Of a stretch of DNA of 64,000 nucleotides, positions 38,412 to 48,163 are shown piece after piece; the stretch's first letter is position 1; each line of letters begins with the position of its first letter. The stretch comes from CALUOB01 sp944322305. Its GTDB lineage: Bacteria > Actinomycetota > Coriobacteriia > Coriobacteriales > Coriobacteriaceae. Below the pieces are notes generated by a model. That model searched no databases. It was given only the letters and a program-made list of their open reading frames with translations, and was not told the origin of the DNA. The position numbers and the translations under genes are program-made. The stretch covers positions 992,001 through 1,056,000 of the forward strand of contig OZ007031.1 in assembly GCA_963931605.1 (NCBI GenBank), read 5' to 3'.

Positions 38412-39512
38412 TCATGCCCGGCGTAGCCACCCCCTCGCGTAGCGCAGCGCCCCGCGCGCGGCGCCGTCGAGAGCCGAGGCAGCGGCGAGGGCCGCCGGGC
38501 GCCCGCAGGCCCTGTCCATCCCGCCCTGGGCGTAAGCCGAAACGCCGGACGGGAAGGAAGGGTTTTGCAGAAAGGCTGCGAACTCGCTCGCAAGCCCCTC
38601 GCCCACGCCCGCCAGGTCGGCCTCGCGCATCCCCGTCGCGGCGAGCACCTTCGAGTTGTCGAGCACCCTGTCGACGAGGCGGTCGTAGCGCAGCTGGGGG
38701 CAGTACCCGAGGCGCGGGTCGCCCCAGCAGCAGTACCGCTCGTAGACCTCGAGCGGCACCTCCCTGACCTCGAAGTCGAGCATCTCGCGGTAGAGCCCGA
38801 GCACGTCGGCCCAGGGCTGGTGCTTCGACGTGGAGACGTTGAAGTCCTCCCCGAGCGCCGCCGGGTTGCCCACCAGCCCGGCGATCATGCGCGCCACGTC
38901 GCGGCCCCAGGACAGCGTGCACTCCCGTTCAAGCACCTCCCGCGCCATCGGAACGGGGAGGCCGCGCAGCGCCCGCCAGAGCCACTCGTGTGCCTCGAGG
39001 GTGCCGAGCTGGAACCTCTTTTTCGAATAGGTGATCGCCGGCCGTACGATCGTCCACCCGGAGGCGCCGGAAGCCCTCAGCATATCCTCCTCGTGAGCCT
39101 TCGCGATGGCATACTCGCCGCCTGCGGCGTACCTCCTGTCGGGGCAGGCCTCCAACAGCCGCGGCGAGGACTCGGTGACGACAGGAGCGTCGGCGAACAC
39201 GCGATACGAGGAGAGGAACACGTACTGCCGGGACATCCCGAGCAGCACGGGCAACACCTCCCCGAAAGCGCCCGGCGACCACGTCATGAAGTCGACCACC
39301 GCCTCGTAGCCCTCCGCGGCGAGAGAACCCAGGAACGCGGCGTCCTTCGCGTTGCCCTCGACAAACGTCACGCTGGGGCGCGGCCCGCGCGGCCGCCTCG
39401 AGGTAACGACCACCTCCCACCCGGCGGAGGCGAGCTCGTCTTGCAGGTAGACGCCCATGGCCCCCGTGCCCCCGAGGAGGAGGGCGCGGCGCCCGGACCC
39501 GGCGGCCGTCAC
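38412..39512 (-). CDS. NAD(P)-dependent epimerase/reductase (extended SDR)
   Basis: 366 residues. ALLLGGTGAMGVYLQDEL near the N-terminus is the Rossmann glycine motif. YAIAKAHEEDML carries the active-site lysine, with a Tyr three or four residues before it in the SDR YxxxK arrangement (here Y-AIA-K). Later CLWGRDVARMI-like sequence and a long C-terminal substrate domain. It may reduce or epimerise a nucleotide sugar. The start overlaps the end of the ThDP gene by four bases, so the pair is coupled. Exact sugar unknown. Confidence 0.85.
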   Translation of the reverse strand: MTAAGSGRRALLLGGTGAMGVYLQDELASAGWEVVVTSRRPRGPRPSVTFVEGNAKDAAFLGSLAAEGYEAVVDFMTWSPGAFGEVLPVLLGMSRQYVFLSSYRVFADAPVVTESSPRLLEACPDRRYAAGGEYAIAKAHEEDMLRASGASGWTIVRPAITYSKKRFQLGTLEAHEWLWRALRGLPVPMAREVLERECTLSWGRDVARMIAGLVGNPAALGEDFNVSTSKHQPWADVLGLYREMLDFEVREVPLEVYERYCCWGDPRLGYCPQLRYDRLVDRVLDNSKVLAATGMREADLAGVGEGLASEFAAFLQNPSFPSGVSAYAQGGMDRACGRPAALAAASALDGAARGALRYARGWLRRA

Positions 39513-41287
39513 CTCCCGAGCACCTTCTTCGCGGCGGACAGCGCGCCCTTCGGCAGCACCGCGCGCGCCGCATCCTTGACGCGCCCCTCAGCGGTTTTGC
39601 GGGTGTCCAACCCGAAGAGCAAATCGCGCGCGGCGCGCTCGTCCGTCTCCTCGGTGAGGCACTCGAGGAGGACGGGCGAAGCCGAAGACGGGTCGAGCAG
39701 GGCCCCCAAGCTCGCGTCGAGCTCCTCCTTCGACCCGGCCCGCAGGTACGCGAACCCGAGGGACTCTGCCCACGCCTGTGCGGGCGTCACCCCTGCCTCC
39801 GCGGCCGCGCCCTTCGGAAGGAAATGGCCGGCTGCGGCGAGGTACTTGTTCGCCTCAGTGCCCCACACCTTGCCATAATGATCTGAATGTTTAAAGGTCA
39901 TGCCGCGGTTGTTGTTGACGAGGACGATCCTCACGTTGGGCCCCACGTGCCGGTTGCCGAGGCAGTTCATGTCGTAGAAGAACGCCAGGTCGCCGACGAG
40001 CGACACGCAGAGGCGGTCCGGGTTCGCGATGCTCGCCCCCACGAGGCTGGACACGCACCCGTCGATCCCGAACCCCCCGACGTTCGCGGCGGTCTCGACG
40101 CCCTCCCCGGGTTGGAAGAAGTTCGCCGCGGAGAGAGAACTCAATATCGAAGGATGAAATATGGACCCCTTGGGAAGCAATTCCGATAGTTCTCTAGCAA
40201 TTTGAATTGCGGAGAATGGGAGTGCGGGCACCTTTGTATTGAGATACCGCACATAATCTCCCCATGTTTTACGAAAAGCACTAGCACCCGGCCCTTCCGA
40301 ATAGTGCTCAAAGAACGTCTCCGCCGACGATTGGAAAACGTATTTTAAATGCCCAAACGGCTGACGAAGCATGCCGTCGAGACTCACTCGCCACACATCA
40401 CACGACAGTTTGTCCATGAACAGGAGAGAATCGTAGTTTCCTGACATCTCACCAATATGCACCACAAGGTCAGGCTCGAGTTCTCCAAACTCGGGATTGT
40501 CATTCATCTGTGGGCCCACAAGCGAAGCATTGATAGCGAATCGGCCGCAATAGCCGCTCGTTATATTGGCCAGAACCGGTGCATCATGCGCATCGGCAAA
40601 CTTCTCGATAGCATCAATCTGCCTACTGGTAAATGGCCTTCCGGCCCCAAGGTAAACAAGAATTTTCGCCCCATCGGGAATCTTTGGCCATAAATCTTCA
40701 GCATAGAGGGGCAGCACCTCCATGTTATGGACTTCTGGAAGCTCAGCCGTGCCCAAAGTTCCCATCGTGAGCGTTATGAGCTGAATGTGAGCCGGACCAC
40801 CGCCATCTCTGAACAACGCCTCCATTGCTCGATTTGCCTGAAGCTCCGCAAAGCGCGCATCCTCATCTGATAAAACGGGCTCGATGCTCACAGACTCTCT
40901 TGCAATGTCTTTTGGCAGAATCGACCTATCAAGTATCTGAGTACGCAGGTTACCGACCTCCTGGGTTCTGCCCATCGATGTGATGGCAAGCACTGGAAGC
41001 TTGCGATAGTACGCCTCTGTAAGACCAGGCATGTAGTTCCTTGATGATGTCGCGCCCGTGCATGATATGGCAACCGCCTCACCCGTAGACCCAGCTATGC
41101 CACACGCCATGTACGCCGAGGACCTTTCGTCTATGCAAGAGATCACTTTAAAAAAGGGGTCATTTTGAACGCTGCCCACAAAAGCACCATTTGTACTCCC
41201 TGGAGAAGCCACAATGTAGCGGATCCCCTTTGCCTTAAGCAGCGCAACGACGATCTGCGCGTTGCGCTCGTCCGTGTATCTGAACAT
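39509..41287 (-). CDS. ThDP-dependent enzyme, MenD/acetolactate synthase-like
   Basis: 592 residues. The N-terminal domain has IASPGST-like IVASPGSTNG and the catalytic glutamate in CIDERSSAYMACGIAG. The middle domain is Rossmann-like, and the C-terminal domain carries LVGDLAFFYDMNCLGN with NNN near the end (the GDG-NN-type ThDP/Mg site). The closest common family is MenD, but a menaquinone role is unlikely inside a polysaccharide operon next to an SDR; a YerE-like carboligase building a branched-chain sugar is an attractive alternative. The GC content drops sharply at about 40125, inside the gene. Confidence 0.82.
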   Translation of the reverse strand: MFRYTDERNAQIVVALLKAKGIRYIVASPGSTNGAFVGSVQNDPFFKVISCIDERSSAYMACGIAGSTGEAVAISCTGATSSRNYMPGLTEAYYRKLPVLAITSMGRTQEVGNLRTQILDRSILPKDIARESVSIEPVLSDEDARFAELQANRAMEALFRDGGGPAHIQLITLTMGTLGTAELPEVHNMEVLPLYAEDLWPKIPDGAKILVYLGAGRPFTSRQIDAIEKFADAHDAPVLANITSGYCGRFAINASLVGPQMNDNPEFGELEPDLVVHIGEMSGNYDSLLFMDKLSCDVWRVSLDGMLRQPFGHLKYVFQSSAETFFEHYSEGPGASAFRKTWGDYVRYLNTKVPALPFSAIQIARELSELLPKGSIFHPSILSSLSAANFFQPGEGVETAANVGGFGIDGCVSSLVGASIANPDRLCVSLVGDLAFFYDMNCLGNRHVGPNVRIVLVNNNRGMTFKHSDHYGKVWGTEANKYLAAAGHFLPKGAAAEAGVTPAQAWAESLGFAYLRAGSKEELDASLGALLDPSSASPVLLECLTEETDERAARDLLFGLDTRKTAEGRVKDAARAVLPKGALSAAKKVLGR

Positions 41288-41340
41288 AGGCTTCCTTTCA
41301 TCCGAAATGTGCCTTACGCGATCTCGTGAATCGTGGCTTG

Positions 41341-42483
41341 CTAGCTTGGAAGTGTCCCCCGAGCAGCGTTCTCAAGGGCACTCCGCAGGTACCTCAACGA
41401 GGCCTTGCGCTGTGTTCCGATCCTTTCTCCCACGTCCCCGTAGTCGATCCGTGGGCTCGCAAAACCCCTCCAATCCCTCAGGCGGGATCGGGCGAGGAGG
41501 ATTCCATCAAGACCCGCCATGCTCAGGAAGTTGTAGACGCGCGTGTTCTGCGACGCCGGATCTTCCGGGTCGAAGCGCTCGAAGGGGACGAACGGCCTCT
41601 CGAAGAGGGCCGAGAAGACCATCCCGTGGAAGGAGTCGGTGCACACGAGCTCGGCGCCGCGTACGAGCGAGATGAACTCGGCAGGCCCGACGTCGGGCCC
41701 GAGCACGCCCGGCCGCCCTTGCCGATGCCGGAAAACCGGCACCTCGAGCACGCGGAGGCCCGCGGCCTCGGCGATGCGCCTGGCCGCTTTTTCGTTCCCT
41801 TTGTGGCTCCCGAGGAAATAGAACAGGCAGTACGGATCCCTCCCGACAGGGTACGGCCGCGCCAAACCCGACCACGCGTCCGCGTCGAGAAGCAGCGTTG
41901 GGTCGAGCACCACCCGGGGGCGGCTCCCGGTGAGGGCCTCGACGATGTCCGCCCCGGACTCCTCTCTGACGGCAATGCTCCCGAACCCGCGAAGCAGGGC
42001 GGCGATACGCTCCGAGACCCCCTCATCCGCCAGGTCGTCGCATCCGAAGCTGGGCGCGTAAGCGATCTTTTTTGCTCGGTCCCCCACGAAATCGAGGTAG
42101 TAGTGGGGATCGAAGCAGCGCGGCGACCAGATCTGGTCGCTCCCGCACACGAACGCGCCGAAGCGCTCGGAGAGCTCGCCGAGCCTTTCCGGAACGACGG
42201 CCTCGGCGAACTCGAGGTTGGCGTCGATGAAGCGCTCGAATGCAGCATCACGCTCCTTGTTCATTATTGGACGAGGCGACAGAAGCTGAACCGCTTTCGC
42301 GACAACTCGCTGAGCCAGGGATCGATTTGCGTTGGCTAACACACGCTGAGCTGGCACCGGATCGTATGATACGAAGAATGGCTGATGTCCCAATTTCGAA
42401 ACGATATGCGACATCGCTGCAGCTTGCATAGCGGTACCGTAGTTACGATACGAATACCACGTCATGACGGCCACACGACTCAT
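41341..42483 (-). CDS. polysaccharide pyruvyl transferase family protein
   Basis: 380 residues from ATG 42483 with GGAGAACAAG upstream; the longer frame to 42585 is unsupported. SYRNYGTAMQAAAM and FVCGSDQIWSPRCFDPHYYLDFV are the standard family signatures, and CTDSFHGMVFSALFERPFV is the C-terminal block. These enzymes transfer pyruvate from PEP to sugars, giving an acidic ketal. The first 240 bases of the gene are AT-richer than the remaining 900, a second probable recombination junction near 42240. Confidence 0.9.
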   Translation of the reverse strand: MSRVAVMTWYSYRNYGTAMQAAAMSHIVSKLGHQPFFVSYDPVPAQRVLANANRSLAQRVVAKAVQLLSPRPIMNKERDAAFERFIDANLEFAEAVVPERLGELSERFGAFVCGSDQIWSPRCFDPHYYLDFVGDRAKKIAYAPSFGCDDLADEGVSERIAALLRGFGSIAVREESGADIVEALTGSRPRVVLDPTLLLDADAWSGLARPYPVGRDPYCLFYFLGSHKGNEKAARRIAEAAGLRVLEVPVFRHRQGRPGVLGPDVGPAEFISLVRGAELVCTDSFHGMVFSALFERPFVPFERFDPEDPASQNTRVYNFLSMAGLDGILLARSRLRDWRGFASPRIDYGDVGERIGTQRKASLRYLRSALENAARGTLPS

Positions 42484-42894
42484 CTTGTTCTCCTTTGGAA
42501 AGTCATCCCTCGTAGCTGTACAAACATGTCTAACGCCCCTGTAAACTAGTTTCTCAACGAAGTAATGGAGTACGTGAACCCACATGAATTCCCTCTGTGA
42601 AGGCGCCTTCGGAAAAGAATGTAGAAAAGGACAGATACTGCCCCTGCAACTTCAAGAATGGTGGTCTTTCATTTAGACCTGCATGCTTTCAAAGCTTCCG
42701 CAGCCCCCTTAAGCCCAGGGAAACACTATCGCCACCCTAACAGCCCTTTTACGCAGAGGAGAACATTCGAGTAGAAAAGATCCAGAACAAAGCAAGATCA
42801 ACGATGATGTATCCGTTCGTTCAGTCCCGCAGACGATGCTCATAGTTTGATCGCCCTTCAATAATGGCTATCCCCACCTCTTGCTCGGCCACTT
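42484..42894. other. 410-base AT-richer gap inside the polysaccharide operon
   Basis: No gene is recognisable. On the minus strand a short frame after the GT4 stop reads EQEVGIAIIEGRSNYE and ends, possibly the tail of a lost gene. The gap interrupts an otherwise tightly packed operon and lies at a compositional boundary, so it is probably scar DNA from cassette exchange. Confidence 0.5.
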
Positions 42895-43932
42895 TCACAA
42901 AGAACCCCTTGCATTCGCATTATTTGCCTTAGACTCAACTACACTTCTGATGATATTGCGAAGCTTAAGAGCTGCGTTTTCCCAGCCAAATACCTTGAAA
43001 TCGATCGTGTGATACAGGCGTTCGCAATTTGGCTGAGCATTAAGCTCCTGTATTTTGTTCGCAATCTCAATAGGGTCATCACGATCTTCAATCAGGTCAC
43101 AGTCACTTAAGGCAAACACATCGGCCACACCACAATTGCGAGTGAGTAGAAGAGAGCATCCTGCTTCAATTGCGTCAATAGCCGAAAGGCCGAAAGATTC
43201 ATGCATAGAGTTCATAACGAACACGTCGACATCCTGCAACTCTTTAAGAAACTGACTGCGGGGTACTTGTCCCTTCATATCGATATAAGGCAAGCCAAGC
43301 AGACTGAGAAGCCCACTGTTTTCGGCATCATCCGTACCATATACGGCCAAGCTTGCCCTAATCCCCTTCTCATTGAGAAGCTTCACCGACTTAGCTACGA
43401 TTTCGTTTCCCTTAATTGGTCTCGTGCCGCCGCTCACCGCAACGCGGATCGTTCCATTTCGCCTTATACGATGCTGCACGCATGCAAACGAATCGATGGC
43501 GTTATTCACATATGAAAGCTTGCACTTAAGCTCAGTCTGTGCAGTCGCAACGAACTCCATTTGGCGCTTGGAACTGGCGATCACAGCGTCTGCATCAGCC
43601 AAATAGCTTCGATAGAAATCCATTTTCCGATTTGTCATACCAAGCCGATTAACCTCGTTTTCATATGGAGCGTATCCGTGATTAAAGCAGACAACCGGTT
43701 TTCCAAAGGCATGTAGAACTCTGCAAGCTATCAGCTCCGGCCAATCGGCATCACCTGAAAAAACAACGTCGGCATGCATCCCTTTTGCAAGAGAATCAAT
43801 GAGCTTAGACAACTTAGAAGTCTGAGAGACCAGAATAAGATCATCACATTTAGGCCAATGGGCAACGAGGCCTCGATGGACATTCGAAGGCCCGCTATTT
43901 ACTTTCGTCGAGCTTAAGAATGCAATCTTCAT
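42895..43932 (-). CDS. family 4 glycosyltransferase
   Basis: 345 residues from ATG 43932 (MKIAFLSST). GT-B fold; RVAVSGGTRPIKGNEIV is the nucleotide-sugar side of the second domain and ESFGLSAIDAIEAG supplies the E-x7-E motif of GT4. It would add one sugar to the repeat unit on the cytoplasmic side. The gene is AT-rich compared with the flanking genome. It lies 53 bases after the wzy stop. Confidence 0.9.
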   Translation of the reverse strand: MKIAFLSSTKVNSGPSNVHRGLVAHWPKCDDLILVSQTSKLSKLIDSLAKGMHADVVFSGDADWPELIACRVLHAFGKPVVCFNHGYAPYENEVNRLGMTNRKMDFYRSYLADADAVIASSKRQMEFVATAQTELKCKLSYVNNAIDSFACVQHRIRRNGTIRVAVSGGTRPIKGNEIVAKSVKLLNEKGIRASLAVYGTDDAENSGLLSLLGLPYIDMKGQVPRSQFLKELQDVDVFVMNSMHESFGLSAIDAIEAGCSLLLTRNCGVADVFALSDCDLIEDRDDPIEIANKIQELNAQPNCERLYHTIDFKVFGWENAALKLRNIIRSVVESKANNANARGSL

Positions 43933-43985
43933 CTTAATGGGCCCCTTCAAAATACGCATCGGAATGAAACACGTGTCACGCCAAG

Positions 43986-45266
43986 TTACTTCGCCTGTTT
44001 CGACATGTGGAGCACAATCACTAGACAAAACGCAAGATAGACGCTGTAAGAAGAGAAGAAGGCAGGCTCGGATGTGCTAGCAATGAGAAGATATATTGGA
44101 ATGGACATTGCTGACCAAAAGAAAACACCATTGTTATAAGCCGCTTTAGTTACATCCCTAATCCAAAATATAAGCATGAGCAAGAAAAGTACTAGTCCAA
44201 ACCAACCAAACTGAGCAATGACAGTTGGATAAAACATGTCAGCCAAGAAAGAGGGGCTCGCGGACGATAACCCATAAACCGATTGAAATCCGAGCGCAGT
44301 ATACATCGCTGGATACGCTTCTTTGGTCACATCCGACCCGTATGTTCCAAAACCAGTCCCAAATGGAAAAGCCCCATTCGCAACTTTAAAAGAACTTGTT
44401 AGCAACACTCCACGTGCCGTTTCTTGGTTTAAGTAAATATCCAGCTGATAAGATGCAGCTACAATTGCAACAATAACGGCAGAAAATACGAACCAAAAAT
44501 TTAATTTTGAAAGTTTTCGAAATCCAAATATAGCAAAGAGCATGACTGCAACAAATGCTAACGCCTTGAATCGCATAGACCCTACTAGCAATATGATGCA
44601 GCCAGCGATACCGAGAACGTTCTTTCGGTATTCCACGAGCAGCAAGGCAAAGATGCCCACGATTGCTGCCGCATAATTGCTTGGGTGTCCAAACACAAAG
44701 AAGAAGGCCTCTATTCCGAATCGCTGTTCAGTCGACATGCCTATTCCTACAAGTTGGTTAACTATCAAGCAAATGACAGATAACGCTAAAAAAATTTTGC
44801 TCACAACCACGCAAAACGAATACAGAGTCGTATAGCAGCTGCGAGAAAGAAGGTAGCTCATCGACACATATGCTAAAACGAACTTATTGCATGTAAACAA
44901 ATCGATGAGCACGGCAAACCATTCTGGTTGAACTCGGTACATCGCGTTGCCAATTAACCCGATGCAGCTCAGCAGCACAGTTAATCCAAGCATCCTCTTA
45001 TTGAAACTAGACAACCGATTCCCGCGATTAGCGGATGTAAGCTTGACAACTGCTGCAAAGCAAAATATTAAGCATATGACTTCATCTAAATATGCAAAGA
45101 TTTCCGAAGCGTGGGTCTGCAAAGCATTTTCGACAAGCAGCAAAATGAATGCGAGCCCAATGAGCAATTCGGATACGAACATATCGACAAAGGAATTTGC
45201 ACCGTTTTGACCACGAGCGTCTGCCTGAATAAGTTGAGAAGGGTTGTCCATAATTGACACCGTCAT
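43986..45266 (-). CDS. Wzy-like polysaccharide polymerase
   Basis: 426 residues with about 11-12 hydrophobic segments and a large external loop containing FPFGTGFGTYGSDV, a pattern common in O-antigen polymerases/ligases (FGxGxGxxG). It would join repeat units outside the membrane. Its ATG overlaps the stop of the GT2 gene (TGACG/ATGA at 45263-45266). AT-rich, with many AAA/TTA codons, like the neighbouring GT4 and GT2 genes; likely acquired with them. Confidence 0.88.
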   Translation of the reverse strand: MTVSIMDNPSQLIQADARGQNGANSFVDMFVSELLIGLAFILLLVENALQTHASEIFAYLDEVICLIFCFAAVVKLTSANRGNRLSSFNKRMLGLTVLLSCIGLIGNAMYRVQPEWFAVLIDLFTCNKFVLAYVSMSYLLSRSCYTTLYSFCVVVSKIFLALSVICLIVNQLVGIGMSTEQRFGIEAFFFVFGHPSNYAAAIVGIFALLLVEYRKNVLGIAGCIILLVGSMRFKALAFVAVMLFAIFGFRKLSKLNFWFVFSAVIVAIVAASYQLDIYLNQETARGVLLTSSFKVANGAFPFGTGFGTYGSDVTKEAYPAMYTALGFQSVYGLSSASPSFLADMFYPTVIAQFGWFGLVLFLLMLIFWIRDVTKAAYNNGVFFWSAMSIPIYLLIASTSEPAFFSSYSVYLAFCLVIVLHMSKQAK

Positions 45267-46279
45267 TTCATCTGGACACAGGATGCTTTGTACGACTGAT
45301 ACCAGCGGAATAACTTCCGCTGAAGCTTTGGAGAAGTGAGCCCGAAAATCACGGACACCTTTGAACGAAATGGCACCTTGAAAATAACGCGAGTCGTTAC
45401 TGCCGATCGAAGAACTTTTCTTGCCTTGTTGACAATGTCCTCACTCTCAGCCCCAACCGACTCAATTTGACCAAAGAGCCTTATCAGCCTCGCGCTTTCG
45501 GTCATTGTGCGGATTGCGAGCGCCGTCCGAACCTTGCTCGACTTACTGTTCTCGAATATTTCTTTGTTGTGCGCAATCGCCTCGTAATAATCGTGATATT
45601 GCTTTTCAGTTACCGAGGGCTTCCGCGTAATAGAACCTTCCCTCATTACCTGTCCATAGAGAGGTTCAGGAACATGTGCAACAACTCCAGCTTGGCTGAT
45701 TAGGAAAGGAATCGTGTATAAATCCTCATAGACCTGTCCTACGGGGAATAGGTGAGACAGCCACAAGGTTCTTCTTCCAAGTTTGCCGCATGCTGAGACG
45801 GTTATCGTTTCGCCCTTCAAACATTCGACCAAGGCTTTTTCACGGGAATAGTAGTGGATGCTCCGTGAATTCACCTTCAATGAAAGCACGGATTCTGGAT
45901 TGGTGGTTTCCAATAAATCACAAACAGCAAAATCGGCGCCACCATGCACAATGGGGCGCATTAATTGCTCGATGTAGCAAGGGGCAACAAGATCGTCCCC
46001 ATCGACAAAAGAAACATATTCTCCAGTGGCAACTAATAGCCCGGCATTCCTCGCATCAGATAATCCGCCGTTTGCTTTATGCAATACATTTACATTGCAT
46101 GAGGTGTCAGCAAATTCATCACAGATTGTTGCACTGCCATCGGTAGAACCATCATCTACAAGCACTATCTCAAAATTTGAGTAAGACTGGGCAAGCAAGC
46201 TACTCACACAGCGTGCAATGTAGTTCTTGACATTGTATACGGCAACAATGACCGAAACGGAGGGAAGGTATTCTTTCAA
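45263..46279 (-). CDS. family 2 glycosyltransferase
   Basis: 338 residues. GT-A fold with VSVIVAVYNVKNYI, VDDGSTDGSATICDEF, NGGLSDARNAGL and SFVDGDDLVAP (DxD-like metal site). Typical repeat-unit glycosyltransferase. Its stop overlaps the wzy start, and it begins 8 bases after the wecB stop. AT-rich; composition jumps at its junction with the GC-rich wecB at about 46300. Confidence 0.93.
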   Translation of the reverse strand: MKEYLPSVSVIVAVYNVKNYIARCVSSLLAQSYSNFEIVLVDDGSTDGSATICDEFADTSCNVNVLHKANGGLSDARNAGLLVATGEYVSFVDGDDLVAPCYIEQLMRPIVHGGADFAVCDLLETTNPESVLSLKVNSRSIHYYSREKALVECLKGETITVSACGKLGRRTLWLSHLFPVGQVYEDLYTIPFLISQAGVVAHVPEPLYGQVMREGSITRKPSVTEKQYHDYYEAIAHNKEIFENSKSSKVRTALAIRTMTESARLIRLFGQIESVGAESEDIVNKARKVLRSAVTTRVIFKVPFRSKVSVIFGLTSPKLQRKLFRWYQSYKASCVQMK

Positions 46280-46286
46280 TTTAATC

Positions 46287-47393
46287 TTATTCTCCTGTTT
46301 CAGAAAGGATTACACATATGCGTTCGCTCGCGTGCCCGTCGCCGTAGGGGTTGGACGCGTGGGACATCCCCTCGTACTCCGCCGGGTCGTCCAGCAGGCG
46401 GGAGAACTCGCGGCAGATGGTGTCCTCCTCGGTTCCGACGAGCCTGAGCGTGCCGGCCTCGACGCCCTCGGGGCGCTCGGTGGTGTCGCGCATGACGAGC
46501 ACGGGCTTGCCGAGGGAGGGCGCCTCCTCCTGGATGCCGCCCGAGTCGGTGAGGATGAGGTGGCTCCTCGCCATGAAGTTGTGGAAGTCCACGACCTCGA
46601 GCGGGTCGATGATCCTGAGCCTGTCGAAGCCGTCCAGCTCCTCGTGGGCCGCTTTGCGCACCTGGGGGTTCATGTGTATGGGGTAGACCGCCTTGGTGTC
46701 CGGCCTCTCCTCCATGACCCTCCTGATGGCGCGGAACATGCGGTGCATGGGCTCGCCCAGGTTCTCCCTGCGGTGGGCGGTGACGAGGATGAGGCGGCTA
46801 CCCTCGGCCCACTCCAGCACGGGGTGGGAGTAGCCCTCCCTGACCGTGTGGCGCAGGGCGTCGATGCCGGTGTTGCCGGTGACGAAGATGCGCTCGGCCG
46901 GCTTGGCCTCCTCGAGCAGGTTCTTCCTGCTCGTCTCCGTGGGGGCGAAGTACCAGTTGCTGATCACATCGACCGCCTGGCGGTTGAACTCCTCGGGCCA
47001 CGGGCTGTAGAGGTTCCTCGTGCGCAGGCCGGCCTCAACGTGGCCCACCGGGATCTGCAGGTAGAAGGCCGCCAGAGCCGCCGCGAACGAGGTCGTGGTG
47101 TCTCCGTGGACGAGCACCACGTCGGGCTCCTCGTACTCCATGACCTTTCTGAGGCCAGAGAGCACGTCGCAGGTGACGTCGAAGAGCGTCTGGCCCGGCC
47201 TCATCACGTGCAGGTCGCGGTCGGGCCTCACGCCGAAGACGCGGAGCACCTGGTCGAGCATCTCGCGGTGCTGGCCTGTGGCGACGACCACGGTGTCGAA
47301 CTCCTCGGGCCTGGACTTGAGCTCCAGCACCAGCGGGCACATCTTGATGGCCTCCGGGCGCGTGCCGAAGACGAGCATGACCTTCTTCCTCAT
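46287..47393 (-). CDS. wecB: UDP-N-acetylglucosamine 2-epimerase (non-hydrolysing)
   Basis: 368 residues. VFGTRPEAIKM, ATGQHREMLDQ, VHGDTTTSFAAAL, HVEAGLRT, TAHRRENLGEP and LTDSGGIQEEAP are all invariant blocks of the family (WecB/MnaA). It makes UDP-ManNAc, the substrate of the transferase encoded by the preceding gene. Start and upstream stop overlap (ATGA). GC-rich, unlike the three genes that follow. Confidence 0.95.
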   Translation of the reverse strand: MRKKVMLVFGTRPEAIKMCPLVLELKSRPEEFDTVVVATGQHREMLDQVLRVFGVRPDRDLHVMRPGQTLFDVTCDVLSGLRKVMEYEEPDVVLVHGDTTTSFAAALAAFYLQIPVGHVEAGLRTRNLYSPWPEEFNRQAVDVISNWYFAPTETSRKNLLEEAKPAERIFVTGNTGIDALRHTVREGYSHPVLEWAEGSRLILVTAHRRENLGEPMHRMFRAIRRVMEERPDTKAVYPIHMNPQVRKAAHEELDGFDRLRIIDPLEVVDFHNFMARSHLILTDSGGIQEEAPSLGKPVLVMRDTTERPEGVEAGTLRLVGTEEDTICREFSRLLDDPAEYEGMSHASNPYGDGHASERICVILSETGE

Positions 47394-48163
47394 CGGGAGG
47401 CCTCCCCCTTCATCCTCTTCTCCTCCTCGCGCAGCATCCGCATGAACCGGGCGTTGCCGGCCACGTACCTCTTGGCGAGCCTGCCGGGCTCCTGCATCAT
47501 GCGGAAGAGCCACTCCAAATGAGCCCGCTGCATCCACATCGGAGCGCGGGGTATGGCCCCGGAGACGACGTCGAAGCTGCCGCCGACGCCCACGTAGGCG
47601 CCCGTGAGCCCGAGCTCCCGGAAGCGCTCGATGAGGCGCTCCTTCTTGGGACTCGTGATCCCCACGAAGGTGACCTGCGCGCCGCTGTCGCGCACCTCCT
47701 CGGCCACGGCGTCGAACTCGCCCTCGCCGAAGTAGCCGTCGCGGACGCCGACGACGTCGAGGCCCGGGTACTCCCCCAGCAGCGCGTCCCGCGTGCGCTC
47801 CACGATCTCGCGCTTGGCGCCAAGCAGGAACACGCGGTAGCCCTCGCGCTCCGCGAGGGCGCACAGCTCCGCCATCAGGTCGACGCCGGCCACCCTCTCG
47901 GGAACGGGGGAGCCGAGCCTCCTTGCGGCCATCACCATCGAGGCGCCGTCGGCGTTGACGACCTCGCAGCGCCTCACGCAGGCGTCCATCCACGGGTCGT
48001 CGCGCATCTGCAGGAGCTTGTCGGCGTTCACGCCGATGAGGTGCGCGAAAGCGCCGGACTCCACGAGCTCCTTGGTCCTCCCGACCGTCTGGGCCATGGT
48101 CCACGGGTCGACGGGAACCCCCATGACCTCGACGCGCTTGGGCAGTGAGTTTTTCTCGGCCAT
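47390..48163 (-). CDS. WecG/TagA/CpsF family N-acetylmannosamine transferase
   Basis: 257 residues. ADGASMVMAARRLGSPVPERVAGVD and FVGITSPKKERLIERF with GVGGSFDVVSGAIPRAP follow the family pattern; these GT26 enzymes add ManNAc or ManNAcA to lipid-linked GlcNAc. The neighbouring wecB supplies UDP-ManNAc. Overlaps the sugar transferase stop by a few bases and the wecB start by four. An ECA-like or teichoic-acid-linkage chemistry is suggested, but the polymer is not proved. Confidence 0.92.
   Translation of the reverse strand: MAEKNSLPKRVEVMGVPVDPWTMAQTVGRTKELVESGAFAHLIGVNADKLLQMRDDPWMDACVRRCEVVNADGASMVMAARRLGSPVPERVAGVDLMAELCALAEREGYRVFLLGAKREIVERTRDALLGEYPGLDVVGVRDGYFGEGEFDAVAEEVRDSGAQVTFVGITSPKKERLIERFRELGLTGAYVGVGGSFDVVSGAIPRAPMWMQRAHLEWLFRMMQEPGRLAKRYVAGNARFMRMLREEEKRMKGEASR

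Noticed and set aside
39509..41287. Assignment of the ThDP enzyme as true MenD
   Set aside because: No other menaquinone gene is nearby and it is embedded in a polysaccharide operon; kept as MenD-like only.
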